Under the pieces are notes generated by a model. The model was not told the origin of the DNA and searched no databases. It worked only from the letters and a program-made list of their open reading frames with translations. Positions 16,911-25,686 of a DNA stretch of 64,000 nt are shown here, in pieces. Made by a program: the position numbers and the translations under genes. This DNA comes from Pantoea sp. WMus005 (GTDB lineage: Bacteria > Pseudomonadota > Gammaproteobacteria > Enterobacterales > Enterobacteriaceae), in contig NZ_JACBXU010000001.1 in the NCBI RefSeq assembly GCF_013415305.1, positions 1,612,001 to 1,676,000 on the forward strand. Direction: 5' to 3'. Within the stretch, counting starts at the first letter, position 1. Each line of letters begins with the position of its first letter.

Positions 16911-17341
16911 CGGGGAAACTCCAGAGGCTAAAAAAAGAGGAAGCAGTTAACGATTGCAAGCGGTAATCATACCCGTTTTTACTTTAAAAGCACATCAACA
17001 AAGCAAAACTGTCCCGCCTTTATATCATTGCTTTTAGCCTTACCCAGCCAGCAATAACAGACATTTCTGATAACGAACAGCGCCGTTTAATAATCATTAA
17101 ACTCTCACTATTTCATGGCATTAACATCCTGATCTTCGGATACGCGCCGCTGCAGGCTGATGGATTCCCGTGTCCAGTAAACGCTGTGATTACTTTCAGC
17201 GATTGATTAGTTGTGCTGGATAAACCCGCTATTACTGAGGAAGCGAACCGGCTACTCAGCAACTTATCGACCCTGTGATATACTCACGCACTGCTGTTCG
17301 GACAGATTGCCGACACGTTGTCATTCACCAAGGAGAAATGC
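16911..17341. other. Intergenic region between divergent uvrY and yecF
   Basis: This 431-bp region holds the promoters of uvrY (minus) and yecF (plus). The only strong signal I can see is the extended -10 at 17276-17284. No reading frame or RNA fold stands out in the rest, which is AT-richer than the flanking genes. Confidence 0.5.
17276..17284 (+). promoter_or_regulatory. Extended -10 promoter of yecF
   Basis: TGATATACT at 17276-17284 combines a TG extension with the -10 hexamer TATACT. It lies about 60 bp before the yecF start. The -35 region is poor, as is usual for extended -10 promoters. Confidence 0.5.
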
Positions 17342-17566
17342 ATGAGCGACGAAGATTTTGCAACTTCGCAGGAAGCCCGGAAATTAGCGGATGAAATCGC
17401 GGGTCTGAAGATGATGATTACCCTGATCCTGAAAGGTATGGGCCAGGCTGATGCCGGCAAAGTGATTATCAATATGGAACGCTATGTACAGACGCTTGGC
17501 GACAAGCCTCAGGCGGAAGTATTCAGCAACACCATCAAACAGATTAAAACAGCCTATCGTCAGTAA
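17342..17566 (+). CDS. yecF: YecF family protein (DUF2594)
   Basis: The ATG at 17342, with AAGGAG 6 bp upstream, gives 74 residues, the same as E. coli YecF; the two share the motifs MGQADAGKVIINMER and FSNTIKQIKTAYRQ. It is a small, helical, cytoplasmic protein of unknown role. It is divergent from uvrY and, as in E. coli, adjacent to the sdiA locus. Here the AHL synthase gene lies between yecF and sdiA, converging on yecF with 34 bp between the stops. Confidence 0.9.
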   Translation: MSDEDFATSQEARKLADEIAGLKMMITLILKGMGQADAGKVIINMERYVQTLGDKPQAEVFSNTIKQIKTAYRQ

Positions 17567-17600
17567 GTTTTTTTTGCCCCCAGCTGCGGGGGCAAATCCG

Positions 17601-18212
17601 CTAACTGTGTGCCTGCCAGTTAACCGAAACGCCCAGCGTTGGCAGCACCTCTTCAGGACTAAAGCGCCGTGTTCCCCGATACTTCTCTGCCAGCGCCGGC
17701 TGAACGACCGGAATGCGGATCGCAAACAGATTATCTTCTGACAGAATAAGTCCCGGCGTCAGGGGTTCATAGACCACCCCATGTTGTTCGAACATCTTCT
17801 CCAGCATTGGCGTTGCCGAACTGATGATGTACTCAATGCCGTTCAGTTCTGCCAGTTGCACAGCATGCCAGAGAATATTAAGCGGCAGTTCAGCATCGAC
17901 CTCAAGCCGGGCCGAGAAGCGCGACATTTCCCACACTTTCTCATGGCTGAACGGCAACACGATGCCTTCGCTCTGCTCAGGACCGAACCAGGGCATCAGA
18001 CGCGCGCAACCACTGATACCCTCACGCGCATTCCATGCAATAAGCCAGGTAACATCTGAACGATCGTAGCGATCATATTCCTGGCCCGGCGTGCTCAGGC
18101 GTGGCGGTATTGACCACCCTTCACCGCGCGCAAAAACGCTGTAACGGTAGCTGCCGAGTTCGGCAAGCAAAGAGGATGGCATATCCTTTAATTGCGTTTG
18201 CACTATTTTCAT
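17601..18212 (-). CDS. phzI: N-acyl-homoserine-lactone synthase, LuxI family
   Basis: The 203-residue protein makes the AHL quorum-sensing signal from S-adenosylmethionine and acyl-ACP. All eight residues conserved in LuxI proteins can be picked out: R23, F27, W33, D47, D50, R71, E95 and R98, in YRYSVFARGEGW, EYDRYD, CARLMP and WEMSRF. The ATG at 18212 is preferred because AGAGG is 6 bp upstream; the ATG directly before it (18215) is possible. The gene lies just downstream of sdiA on the same strand, with a lux box between. Published work on Pantoea and Erwinia proposed that the ExpI/PhzI group is the lost partner of SdiA; the symbol follows that. Confidence 0.88.
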   Translation of the reverse strand: MKIVQTQLKDMPSSLLAELGSYRYSVFARGEGWSIPPRLSTPGQEYDRYDRSDVTWLIAWNAREGISGCARLMPWFGPEQSEGIVLPFSHEKVWEMSRFSARLEVDAELPLNILWHAVQLAELNGIEYIISSATPMLEKMFEQHGVVYEPLTPGLILSEDNLFAIRIPVVQPALAEKYRGTRRFSPEEVLPTLGVSVNWQAHS

Positions 18213-18305
18213 CATGCGCCTCTGACATCCCCATGTTTGCAATGATTTCTTTGCGCCAGCCTGGCAAAGTCCCGGCGCAGGGTAGACAACAGACCCTTAC
18301 AAAGG

Positions 18306-18325
18306 AACTGCCATATGTAGCAGTT
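18306..18325. promoter_or_regulatory. lux box upstream of the AHL synthase gene
   Basis: AACTGCCATATGTAGCAGTT is a 20-bp palindrome with perfect AACTGC and GCAGTT arms around an 8-bp centre, the size and style of LuxR-type binding sites. It lies between the sdiA stop codon (18334) and the synthase start (18212). SdiA with bound AHL is the obvious candidate to bind it, which would give positive feedback. Confidence 0.7.
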
Positions 18326-18333
18326 GTTTATGT

Positions 18334-19056
18334 TCAAATCAGTCCGATTGCGGCTGCGTAGCAGGCAATCTGCGTTTTATTGGAAACATTGAAACGCTTT
18401 TGTATATTCTTTTGGTGAAAGTTAACGGTATGTTCAGAGATAGATAAAATTAGTGAAATTTCGGCTGCTGTTTTCCCCTCAGCTGTCCATTTCAGAATTT
18501 CCAGCTCGCGCTGACTAAACTCTTTTTTTAGTACCATCATTGCATCATCGCTAAAGCGTTCCAGCGTATCCAGACTTAGTTCCGCTAAAAGCTGTAGTTT
18601 TACCTCCAGCTCAGAAAGGCAGAGCCGGGCAGAAGTGGGCTGTTGCGACGATATAGATAATATACCAAGGACGCGATTTGGTGCCATTGCAGAGCAAGAA
18701 AATCCGCTCTGTAGCCCATATTCTCTCGCCTCACGCCAAAAATTGCTGGCGTTTGCGAACAGATCATCCGTCCACGCTACCCCCTTGCCCGGTCGCTGAC
18801 ACACTATGAGCACCGGATCGACAGCGTAATAATTCTGCTTCTCATAACGTTTAACCCATAATTTGGGATAGGTGCTATGTAAATGAATACGTGGTCGATT
18901 AAAAGGCACCGGATGCTGAATCAAAAAGGCAAAATAATCGAAACCAAACGATTCAGTAAATTGCTGCAGTAACGGCTTCAATTCAGAAGCAGCCGTTAAT
19001 GCCTGAAATTGTTCTTTCACCTCACTTCGCCAGGCGAAATAATTTTCAGTACTCAT
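18334..19056 (-). CDS. sdiA: LuxR-family quorum-sensing regulator SdiA
   Basis: The 240-residue protein has an N-terminal autoinducer-binding domain (about 20-165) with conserved pocket residues in LWVKRYEKQNYYAVDPVL and GVAWTDDLF, and a C-terminal LuxR helix-turn-helix (FSQRELEILKWTAEGKTAAEISLILSISEHTVNFHQKNIQKRF). The length equals that of E. coli SdiA. The location beside yecF and uvrY is the E. coli sdiA position, so it is the true orthologue. A GAGG site 5 bp upstream supports the ATG. Unlike E. coli and Salmonella, where SdiA only senses signals made by others, this genome has a synthase gene 120 bp downstream. Confidence 0.93.
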   Translation of the reverse strand: MSTENYFAWRSEVKEQFQALTAASELKPLLQQFTESFGFDYFAFLIQHPVPFNRPRIHLHSTYPKLWVKRYEKQNYYAVDPVLIVCQRPGKGVAWTDDLFANASNFWREAREYGLQSGFSCSAMAPNRVLGILSISSQQPTSARLCLSELEVKLQLLAELSLDTLERFSDDAMMVLKKEFSQRELEILKWTAEGKTAAEISLILSISEHTVNFHQKNIQKRFNVSNKTQIACYAAAIGLI

Positions 19057-20221
19057 ATTGCCTCAGTATTAATTTCACTCGCTCTTACGGTATTATTCAT
19101 TCGGATTCATCGGATAAATAAATTAACAGAAGAAACTTAATTTATCGCAGGGCCTGAATCTTTCGTAAAGGTGCAGCATATTTAACCTTTCACCGTTGGA
19201 GCGGAGTGAAAAAGTGTCTCTGCCTGTTCAATATGAGGCCGATCCCAGCATTTTCAATCACCCCGATAGAATAAGATTTTTCTGATAGAATTTCAATCCC
19301 CGCCATTAGGTATGATTTTATTTTATGCACGGAATTTCTGCTGAAAATATTCAAAAGCGCTGTTTCCTGTTGAGTAAATAACGAGTAAACAAGGCATTAA
19401 TTGTGAACGGGTGAGTGAGGCAGCAGCTCTTTTTAGCTGACATAATTTTTATCAGGAAATAAGAGTCGCTTTGTTATTGTCGCCATAAGTCCAGGTATGG
19501 CCAGCCGACACCGAAATCGTGGTGCCCCTTCTCGTAACAAATCACCGGCTCACACCCCACGTCCTGCCACTCCTGCGTCAGTTCAGCCTCTGTTACTACG
19601 GGGTGTCATGGAAGCGTGAAGATGCCCTGTTGAATAAAGGCATTCTGCTAAGTCACGCTATGAGGTTACGATGCTAAACGATTCGCTGATTGCAGGGATA
19701 TATCCACTTATCTGATTAAGGCTAATCTGATGCAAGCACAGCACAACTGTGACACTGATCTCGTCTGCCTTACCGCAAGGCATGGCGGAAAAGGCTATAT
19801 ATAGCGAAAGCATGATGAATGCTCACACTATTATAGCCAGTTAAATCACCTCACCGATAGTCACGCAACTACATTACCTGAGAAATAAATGACGGTGTAG
19901 CCCGCTTCTTTTTCTTAACGGTTCCTTCATTATTTATACGATTAATTTGGCTTATCTCTTCCAGAGAGATCGTGAAGGAATTTCATTATAACGCCTGCCG
20001 AACTGGCGCAGGTAATGCTGAGAATTTGCACACGTGGTTTATTCCGCTGACGTTATTTTATTAAAATACCTGGCACTAAATTAAGGTCCTTTATCAGTGT
20101 GCTCATGCGCTGACAGACTCTTGCAGCGATGGATCCGGTTCAGCGAGGATCGCTGGAATGAATTTGCTGTCACCCTCTGAACATCTCTTAACCAAACACG
20201 GTATTAATCCTGCCCGATGAT
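19057..20221. other. Gene desert at a synteny break
   Basis: This 1.16-kb region contains no complete gene that I can support. It is AT-richer than the flanks. It holds a short reading-frame remnant at 19474-19605 and a possible IS-end relic at about 19622-19660. In E. coli the cystine-transport and flagellar genes follow sdiA; here they are absent and the order resumes only with unrelated genes, so this is probably a deletion or rearrangement scar. Confidence 0.6.
19474..19605 (-). pseudogene. Decayed C-terminal fragment of an unidentified gene
   Basis: On the minus strand 43 codons run without a stop to TAA at 19474-19476, bounded upstream by an in-frame TGA at 19606-19608. The translation (TEAELTQEWQDVGCEPVICY, then EKGHHDFGVGWPYLDLWRQ) has a protein-like composition with Trp, Gly and aromatic residues and no start codon, so it looks like the tail of a lost gene. 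I do not recognise the family. Confidence 0.4.
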
Positions 20222-20914
20222 TTATCGGCAATAGCCTGCTCCTCGCATACCCAGATGAAAATGTGAAGCGTGCGCGGCATTGTAATCCGGACCCAGTGCA
20301 TTACCGAATACGTCACAGCCGCCGCGCCACAGCGTATGAAGCATGGCCGCTTTTTCTTCCGGCTTTTGCCAGTGACGACTGACTTCAAGCCGCTGTCCAT
20401 CAGCCAACTGAAAGCCTGTTACATCCCAGGCATCAGCAGTAGCATGTTCACTAAGCCGCCCCTGTGTGCGGTGATAAATGTTACGACAGGCATAGCTGCC
20501 GACATGGGTAATTCGTACCAGTGGGCTGTGCATATCTCTGGCAGTCTGTTCACGACTGCGTAGCGCATACATGGTGCTGGCGACTGCCATCGGACAGCTG
20601 GCGAGAAAGCTGCTGCTGAGGCTGACCGGCCCAAATTTCTGAATCCGAAGCGGATGATTGAGCGGACAGTTCCCCGTAACGGCGGGACGTTCGCTGAAAC
20701 TGACCCAGCCTGCCTGTTGAGCACGGCGCATCACCGCCAGACACACCTCGGGATCGCTTAACCTTTTCATCTTGATCTGCGTGATCCAGCCCGGCGGATC
20801 GGTCACAGAGAGCGGTGTAAAAGGATTGAACTGCGGCGGCAGATGCTGCTTCAGCCAGGGTAAGCTGACCCATCCCAGCGCGATTAACAGCAGAAACAGG
20901 ATAAGCGTGCGCAT
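20222..20914 (-). CDS. Extensin-like family protein
   Basis: The 230-residue protein is taken from the ATG at 20914, which follows an AAGGGGAC site; the longer reading frame upstream lacks one. A single N-terminal hydrophobic helix (LILFLLLIALGWVSLPWL) anchors it or serves as signal. The rest matches the bacterial extensin-like C-terminal domain: VCLAVMRRAQ, FLASCPMAVASTMYAL, TRITHVGSYACRNIYHR, LSEHATADAWDVTGFQL and a final SHFHLGMRG. Conserved Cys, His and Asp suggest a zinc-dependent peptidase-like fold acting in the periplasm, perhaps on cell wall. The function is not established. It borders the gene desert. Confidence 0.82.
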   Translation of the reverse strand: MRTLILFLLLIALGWVSLPWLKQHLPPQFNPFTPLSVTDPPGWITQIKMKRLSDPEVCLAVMRRAQQAGWVSFSERPAVTGNCPLNHPLRIQKFGPVSLSSSFLASCPMAVASTMYALRSREQTARDMHSPLVRITHVGSYACRNIYHRTQGRLSEHATADAWDVTGFQLADGQRLEVSRHWQKPEEKAAMLHTLWRGGCDVFGNALGPDYNAAHASHFHLGMRGAGYCR

Positions 20915-21199
20915 AGTCCCCTTTGCAGCATGATGATTAGCAAACGAAAAGTGTAGAAGCTCATTGCCCTTCACGCCGTTGGCCTGACACAACGTGATGA
21001 ATCATTACTCAGTTTGACGGAGGATTGACCAGAATAACCTGCCGCTGTCACGTCTGCGCAGGACCCGGGTCACATCAGGTAAAAAACTGTTACCGGCTTT
21101 GGGGTGACTTCCTCTATCTTATCCGACTTGCCCTTGAGCAGACGCCTTTACTAACAGCCAGCAGAGCTGACACAACATCAAGACAGGAAAGACAATTCT

Positions 21200-22594
21200 A
21201 TGGTTGATCAATCTAAAGAAACCGCACATGCCCCCGACGCGCCCGATAAGCTCCAGCGCAATCTGCATAATCGCCACATCCAGCTCATCGCCATTGGCGG
21301 TGCTATCGGCACCGGTCTGTTTATGGGCTCCGGTAAAACCATCAGCCTGGCTGGCCCCTCGATCATCTTCGTCTATATGATCATCGGCTTTATGCTGTTC
21401 TTTGTGATGCGTGCGATGGGGGAGTTGCTGCTCTCTAACCTTGAGTACAAATCCTTCAGCGATTTTGCCGCCGATCTGCTTGGCCCCTGGGCTGGGTATT
21501 TTACCGGCTGGACTTACTGGTTCTGCTGGGTGGTAACCGGCATCGCCGACGTAGTGGCCATCAGCGCCTATTTCCAGCTCTGGTTCCCAGGCTTCTCGAT
21601 ATGGATGAGCGCCCTGCTCTGCGTGGTCGTTTTTCTGGCACTCAACATTGCCACCGTCAAGCTGTTTGGCGAGATGGAGTTCTGGTTCGCGATTATTAAA
21701 ATCGTCGCTATTGTGGCGCTGATCGTGACCGGCATTGTGCTGGTGTCGATTCACTATCCTTCACCCGGTGGCGGCACGGCAGCACTCAGCAACATCTGGG
21801 ATCATGGCGGGATGTTCCCTAAAGGTCTTAGCGGCTTCTTTGCCGGGTTCCAGATCGCGGTGTTTGCTTTTGTCGGTATTGAACTGGTGGGTACGGCAGC
21901 CGCTGAAACCCATAATCCGCATAAAGTCTTACCGCGCGCGATCAACGCGATTCCGCTACGTGTGATTATGTTCTACGTGCTGGCACTGATGGTGATTATG
22001 GCGGTAACGCCGTGGACCCAGGTGATGGCCGATCGCAGTCCGTTTGTTGAGATGTTCGTACTGATTGGTCTGCCTGCTGCCGCGAGTATCGTTAACTTTG
22101 TGGTGCTGACCTCTGCCGCCTCCTCAGCCAACAGCGGCATCTTTTCCACCAGCCGTATGCTCTATGGCCTGTCGCAGCAGGGTGTGGCCAGTCGCGCCTT
22201 TGGCCGGCTCTCTGCGCGTGCGGTCCCAACCACTGGCCTGTTCTTCTCCTGCCTGTGTCTGCTGATTGGCGTAGCGTTAATCTACCTGATTCCGGATGTG
22301 ATGAAGGTCTTTACGCTGGTGACCACCGTTTCGGCCATTCTGTTTATGTTCGTCTGGACCATCATTCTGTGCAGTTATCTGGCGTATCGTAAAAAGCATC
22401 CACAGCGCCATGCTGAATCAGCATTTAAGATGCCGCTGGGCAAGTTCATGTGCTGGGTCTGTATGGCCTTCTTTGCCTTTGTGCTGGTGCTGCTGACGCT
22501 GCAGGAAGATACGCGCCAGGCGCTGATGGTGACGCCTCTCTGGTTTGCCCTGCTGGGTGTGGGCTGGCTGCTGCGTAATCGTCGCGGCCGCTAA
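21200..22594 (+). CDS. cycA: D-serine/D-alanine/glycine proton symporter
   Basis: The 464-residue inner-membrane protein is highly similar to E. coli CycA, for example the N-terminal RHIQLIAIGGAIGTGLFMGS, the FFAGFQIAVFAFVGIELVG segment and VVLTSAASSANSGIFSTSRM. It is an APC-superfamily amino acid permease with about 12 transmembrane helices that imports glycine, D-alanine, D-serine and cycloserine. The ATG follows AGGAAAGACAATTCT. It stands alone and ends at a strong bidirectional terminator shared with the convergent membrane-protein gene. Confidence 0.95.
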   Translation: MVDQSKETAHAPDAPDKLQRNLHNRHIQLIAIGGAIGTGLFMGSGKTISLAGPSIIFVYMIIGFMLFFVMRAMGELLLSNLEYKSFSDFAADLLGPWAGYFTGWTYWFCWVVTGIADVVAISAYFQLWFPGFSIWMSALLCVVVFLALNIATVKLFGEMEFWFAIIKIVAIVALIVTGIVLVSIHYPSPGGGTAALSNIWDHGGMFPKGLSGFFAGFQIAVFAFVGIELVGTAAAETHNPHKVLPRAINAIPLRVIMFYVLALMVIMAVTPWTQVMADRSPFVEMFVLIGLPAAASIVNFVVLTSAASSANSGIFSTSRMLYGLSQQGVASRAFGRLSARAVPTTGLFFSCLCLLIGVALIYLIPDVMKVFTLVTTVSAILFMFVWTIILCSYLAYRKKHPQRHAESAFKMPLGKFMCWVCMAFFAFVLVLLTLQEDTRQALMVTPLWFALLGVGWLLRNRRGR

Positions 22595-22608
22595 TCGGTA
22601 ACAGCAGG

Positions 22609-22641
22609 AAAAAAGCCCGGTCAGTTGACCGGGCTTTTTTT
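22609..22641. terminator. Bidirectional terminator between cycA and the YdjM-like gene
   Basis: GCCCGGTCA and TGACCGGGC (22615-22634) form a 9-bp stem with A6 on the left and T7 on the right, so it can stop transcription from both sides. Confidence 0.9.
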
Positions 22642-23614
22642 ACAGACGCTCGCCCAACGCAGAGAAAATAGCCGACAACGAGGGGCGTTCATAAGGTAAG
22701 CGCTCTGGCCGTGGATCAGGCTGCAGAGGCGTGCCCAGATCAAAGGTGAACGTATAATTATCGCCTTCGCCCATGCGCAGATCGGCAATCGTCGTCTGCC
22801 CATCCTGCTCACGCAGGGCATAAAAGCCGTGGCTGAACCAGGCAACACGTTCTGCGGCCCAGCTACCCCGGAAGGCGTCGAACAGTTCGGGATGTCGCGG
22901 ATACCAGGTGACCTGCAACGGATGCGAGGGTGATAACAGCGACCAGTAAGCTTCGCCGTAGCGATCCTGCGTCATAATTACGCTGCGCCAGACCAGCGTG
23001 TTAAAGGCAGTCGGCGTCACCAGCACTTTATTTGCAGCAATCCCCTGCTGTGTCAGCGAATCACGAATCTGCCAGCCTGCGATGCCCTGAATCATCACGC
23101 TCCAGACGAGATACAATGTACTCAGCATCAGTCCGAGTCGGTTTCCGCGCAGTCCTTTACCACCACGACGCCAGAGCGCGACGCACAACCCTATAAGCAG
23201 CGGCAGCGTATAGAGGGGATCGACGATATAAATACTGCCAATGGCATAGGGATGATCAGTGATCGGCAGACCAAGCTGGGTGCCATACACCGTCATCAAA
23301 TCGAGCAGCGGATGGGTAATCAGCGCCAGCCAGATCGCGGGCCACCAGTGCGGCCACTTCACCCGCTGACGAAACCATCCCGCGACAAGCCAGGCAATCA
23401 GTGGCGATGCCAGCGTGAGCCAGAGCAGCGCATGCGTTTCCGTGCGATGCAGCGTCATGTTGCGTATCGCATCGCCATGGTCAATAAACACATCGAGATC
23501 GGGTAAGGTGCCGCAGATACCGCCCACCAGCGCGGCCTGCCAGACCGGTACCCGACGTCCCATCACGGCGACACTGACCGAAGCACCCAGAACGAACTGC
23601 GAAACAGAATCCAT
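22640..23614 (-). CDS. YdjM-family membrane-bound metal-dependent hydrolase
   Basis: The 324-residue protein resembles the YdjM/YfhO-type LexA-regulated 'metal-dependent hydrolase' membrane family (DUF457). It has conserved His and Asp residues in TLPDLDVFIDHGD, LHRTETHALLWLTL and LITHPLLDLMTVYGTQLGLP, which could bind a metal at the membrane face, and four hydrophobic segments in the first 180 residues. The C-terminal 140 residues are a soluble, beta-rich domain seen in the longer members. The function is not known. The start at 23614 overlaps nothing; rutR ends 38 bp away on the same strand upstream, so both may be on one transcript. Confidence 0.78.
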   Translation of the reverse strand: MDSVSQFVLGASVSVAVMGRRVPVWQAALVGGICGTLPDLDVFIDHGDAIRNMTLHRTETHALLWLTLASPLIAWLVAGWFRQRVKWPHWWPAIWLALITHPLLDLMTVYGTQLGLPITDHPYAIGSIYIVDPLYTLPLLIGLCVALWRRGGKGLRGNRLGLMLSTLYLVWSVMIQGIAGWQIRDSLTQQGIAANKVLVTPTAFNTLVWRSVIMTQDRYGEAYWSLLSPSHPLQVTWYPRHPELFDAFRGSWAAERVAWFSHGFYALREQDGQTTIADLRMGEGDNYTFTFDLGTPLQPDPRPERLPYERPSLSAIFSALGERL

Positions 23615-23652
23615 TGATTAACTCCGTCACCGAACGGTGTATGTGGCCTGAT

Positions 23653-24288
23653 TTAGCGTACGCGAATCCCTTCTATGATCATGCGCTGAACGTTATCAAC
23701 GGCCTGGTCGAAAAACGCCGGATCGCTGAGTGTCTGGCCGGTGACCGCCTCAACCTGAGTAGCAAAATCGGCGTAGTGCTGCGTGGTGGCCCAGAGCATA
23801 AAGATCAAATGCTGTGGCTGTACGCCGGCCAGTTGTCCTTCATCAATCCAGCGTTCAATAATTGCCGCCTTGTCATCCACCAGTTGCTTGAGATCGCCCG
23901 CCAGCTCCCCTTTCAGCAACGGCGCCCCCTGCAGCATCTCCAGACAGAACAGTCGGGAAGCCTGAGGATGATCGCGCGACACCTCCAGTTTCAGCCGGAT
24001 GTAGCGTCGGATCGCAACCAGCGGATCCTGATCGTGCGCCAGCGCGCGCAACGGAGCCAGCCAGACATCCAGGATCTGTTTGAGCACCGCCACATAGAGC
24101 ACTTCTTTAGAGGGGAAATAGTAGAGCAGATTGGTTTTAGAGACATCGGCCAGCTCAGCCACCTTATCGAGGCTGGTACCGTGAATGCCAAACTGTGAGA
24201 AGAAGGTTAATGCCGCATCCAGTATGGCGGCCCGCTTCGCTGCGACCGCACGCGAACGACGCGTTGGCTTTTTTTCATCGGTATTCAC
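23653..24288 (-). CDS. rutR: HTH-type repressor RutR (TetR family)
   Basis: The 211-residue protein has the TetR helix-turn-helix at residues 20-65 (AAILDAALTFFSQFGIHGTSLDKVAELADVSKTNLLYYFPSKEVLY) and the RutR C-terminal domain that binds uracil. RutR represses the rut operon and affects pyrimidine and arginine genes; uracil or thymine releases it. The gene is divergent from rutA with 306 bp between starts, and the RutR site at 24402-24417 lies in that space. The length matches E. coli RutR (212). Confidence 0.94.
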   Translation of the reverse strand: MNTDEKKPTRRSRAVAAKRAAILDAALTFFSQFGIHGTSLDKVAELADVSKTNLLYYFPSKEVLYVAVLKQILDVWLAPLRALAHDQDPLVAIRRYIRLKLEVSRDHPQASRLFCLEMLQGAPLLKGELAGDLKQLVDDKAAIIERWIDEGQLAGVQPQHLIFMLWATTQHYADFATQVEAVTGQTLSDPAFFDQAVDNVQRMIIEGIRVR

Positions 24289-24377
24289 ACATTTACCTCA
24301 TCCATCTGGTGTCAGCGCATCATAGCAAAGGGATTCATCGCTGCCCAATCCGCGTCCTGCACCTTTTTTGCTCACCC

Positions 24378-24394
24378 TGCATGCAAAACGTGCA
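24378..24394. promoter_or_regulatory. Possible NtrC (NtrC-P) binding site
   Basis: TGCATGCAAAACGTGCA keeps the outer TGCA-N9-TGCA of the NtrC consensus and its A-rich centre. It is about 110 bp upstream of the sigma-54 promoter, a typical enhancer distance. The match is partial. Confidence 0.45.
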
Positions 24395-24401
24395 GCGAAT
24401 T

Positions 24402-24417
24402 TTGACCAGATGGTCCG
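24402..24417. promoter_or_regulatory. RutR operator
   Basis: TTGACCAGATGGTCCG matches the RutR consensus TTGACCA-N2-TGGTCAA except at the last two bases. It lies between divergent rutR and rutA. Confidence 0.75.
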
Positions 24418-24490
24418 AAATGGACCCGTTACTCCACTTACCTCTTTTGGGTTAAATCTAACTCATTGTTATTCAAAAGAATAAAAAATG

Positions 24491-24506
24491 TGGCACACAG
24501 ATTGCA
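24491..24506 (+). promoter_or_regulatory. Sigma-54 promoter of the rut operon
   Basis: TGGCACACAGATTGCA has the invariant GG and GC of sigma-54 promoters with 10 bases between them, and matches TGGCAC-N5-TTGCA. It is about 90 bp upstream of rutA. Nitrogen-limited control through NtrC is known for the E. coli rut operon. Confidence 0.85.
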
Positions 24507-24594
24507 GAATTGTGACTGAGCGCAGCCTACAGGGACGTAGCAGGATGCAGTGCAGCGCGTGAAACACCTTTCCCCCATCGCAACGAGGTTTCAC

Positions 24595-25686
24595 ATGAAG
24601 ATAGGCGTCTTTATTCCGATTGGTAACAATGGCTGGCTGATTTCGTCCAATGCGCCGCAGTACATGCCAACCTTTGAACTGAACAAAGCCATCGTGCTGA
24701 AAGCAGAGCATTACCACTTCGACTTTGCGCTCTCGATGATCAAACTGCGCGGCTTCGGCGGAAAAACAGAATTCTGGGATCATAACCTGGAGTCATTCAC
24801 CCTGATGGCGGGACTGGCTGCCGTCACATCACGTATTGAGATTTATGCCACCGCAGCCACTCTGACACTGCCACCGGCAATTGTGGCGCGCATGGCATCC
24901 ACTATCGATTCCATTTCAGGTGGTCGCTTCGGCGTTAACCTGGTGACTGGCTGGCAGAAACCAGAATATGAACAGATGGGGATGTGGCCAGGTGATGAGT
25001 ACTTCGGCAGCCGTTACGCTTATCTGACCGAATACGTTACCGTGCTGCGTGACCTGTGGGGCACCGGAAAATCGGACTTCAAAGGTGAGTTCTTCACCAT
25101 GAATGACTGCCGCGTCAGTCCGCAACCACAGCGCCCGATGAAAGTGATTTGCGCCGGACAGAGTGATGCCGGTATGGCCTTCTCCGCCCAGCACGCCGAT
25201 TACAACTTCTGCTTCGGCAAAGGGGTAAACACGCCTTCTGCGTTCAGCCCGACCTCAATTCGCATGAAGCAGGCCGCTGAAAAAGCGGGCCGTGATGTCG
25301 GCTCCTATGTGCTGTTTATGATCATTGCCGCTGAAACAGATGAAGAAGCGCGGGCTAAGTGGGAACACTACAAAGCCGGTGCGGACGAAGAGGCGCTCTC
25401 CTGGCTCACCACACAGAGTCAGCAGGACACCAAATCAGGCAGTGACACCAATGTGCGCCAGATGGCGGATCCGACCTCGGCCGTCAACATCAATATGGGC
25501 ACGCTGGTAGGGTCGTACGCAAACGTAGCGCGGATGCTGGATGAAGTGGCGCAGGTTGAAGGCACTCACGGCGTGCTGCTGACCTTTGATGATTTCCTGC
25601 AAGGTATTGAGAACTTCGGTCAGCACATTCAGCCGCTGATGGCCTGTCGCAGCGCCCTGCCCGACGCACACCAGGAGGTGGCATAA
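24595..25686 (+). CDS. rutA: Pyrimidine oxygenase RutA
   Basis: The 363-residue protein is a luciferase-like flavin monooxygenase that opens the uracil ring between N3 and C4 using FMNH2 from RutF, giving ureidoacrylate. It is almost identical to E. coli RutA, for example [20 protein letters not shown] and [20 protein letters not shown]. The ATG at 24595 follows AACGAGG; the upstream reading frame has 15 further codons but no site. Its stop TAA shares one base with the ATG of rutB. It is the first gene of the rut operon, which lets the cell use pyrimidine rings as nitrogen source. Confidence 0.97.
   Translation: MKIGVFIPIGNNGWLISSNAPQYMPTFELNKAIVLKAEHYHFDFALSMIKLRGFGGKTEFWDHNLESFTLMAGLAAVTSRIEIYATAATLTLPPAIVARMASTIDSISGGRFGVNLVTGWQKPEYEQMGMWPGDEYFGSRYAYLTEYVTVLRDLWGTGKSDFKGEFFTMNDCRVSPQPQRPMKVICAGQSDAGMAFSAQHADYNFCFGKGVNTPSAFSPTSIRMKQAAEKAGRDVGSYVLFMIIAAETDEEARAKWEHYKAGADEEALSWLTTQSQQDTKSGSDTNVRQMADPTSAVNINMGTLVGSYANVARMLDEVAQVEGTHGVLLTFDDFLQGIENFGQHIQPLMACRSALPDAHQEVA

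Noticed and set aside
17573..17596. Strong hairpin between yecF and the AHL synthase gene as a terminator
   Set aside because: TTTGCCCCC and GGGGGCAAA pair well, but the T run lies before the hairpin on the plus strand and gives an A run after it on the minus strand, so it is not a canonical terminator for either gene.
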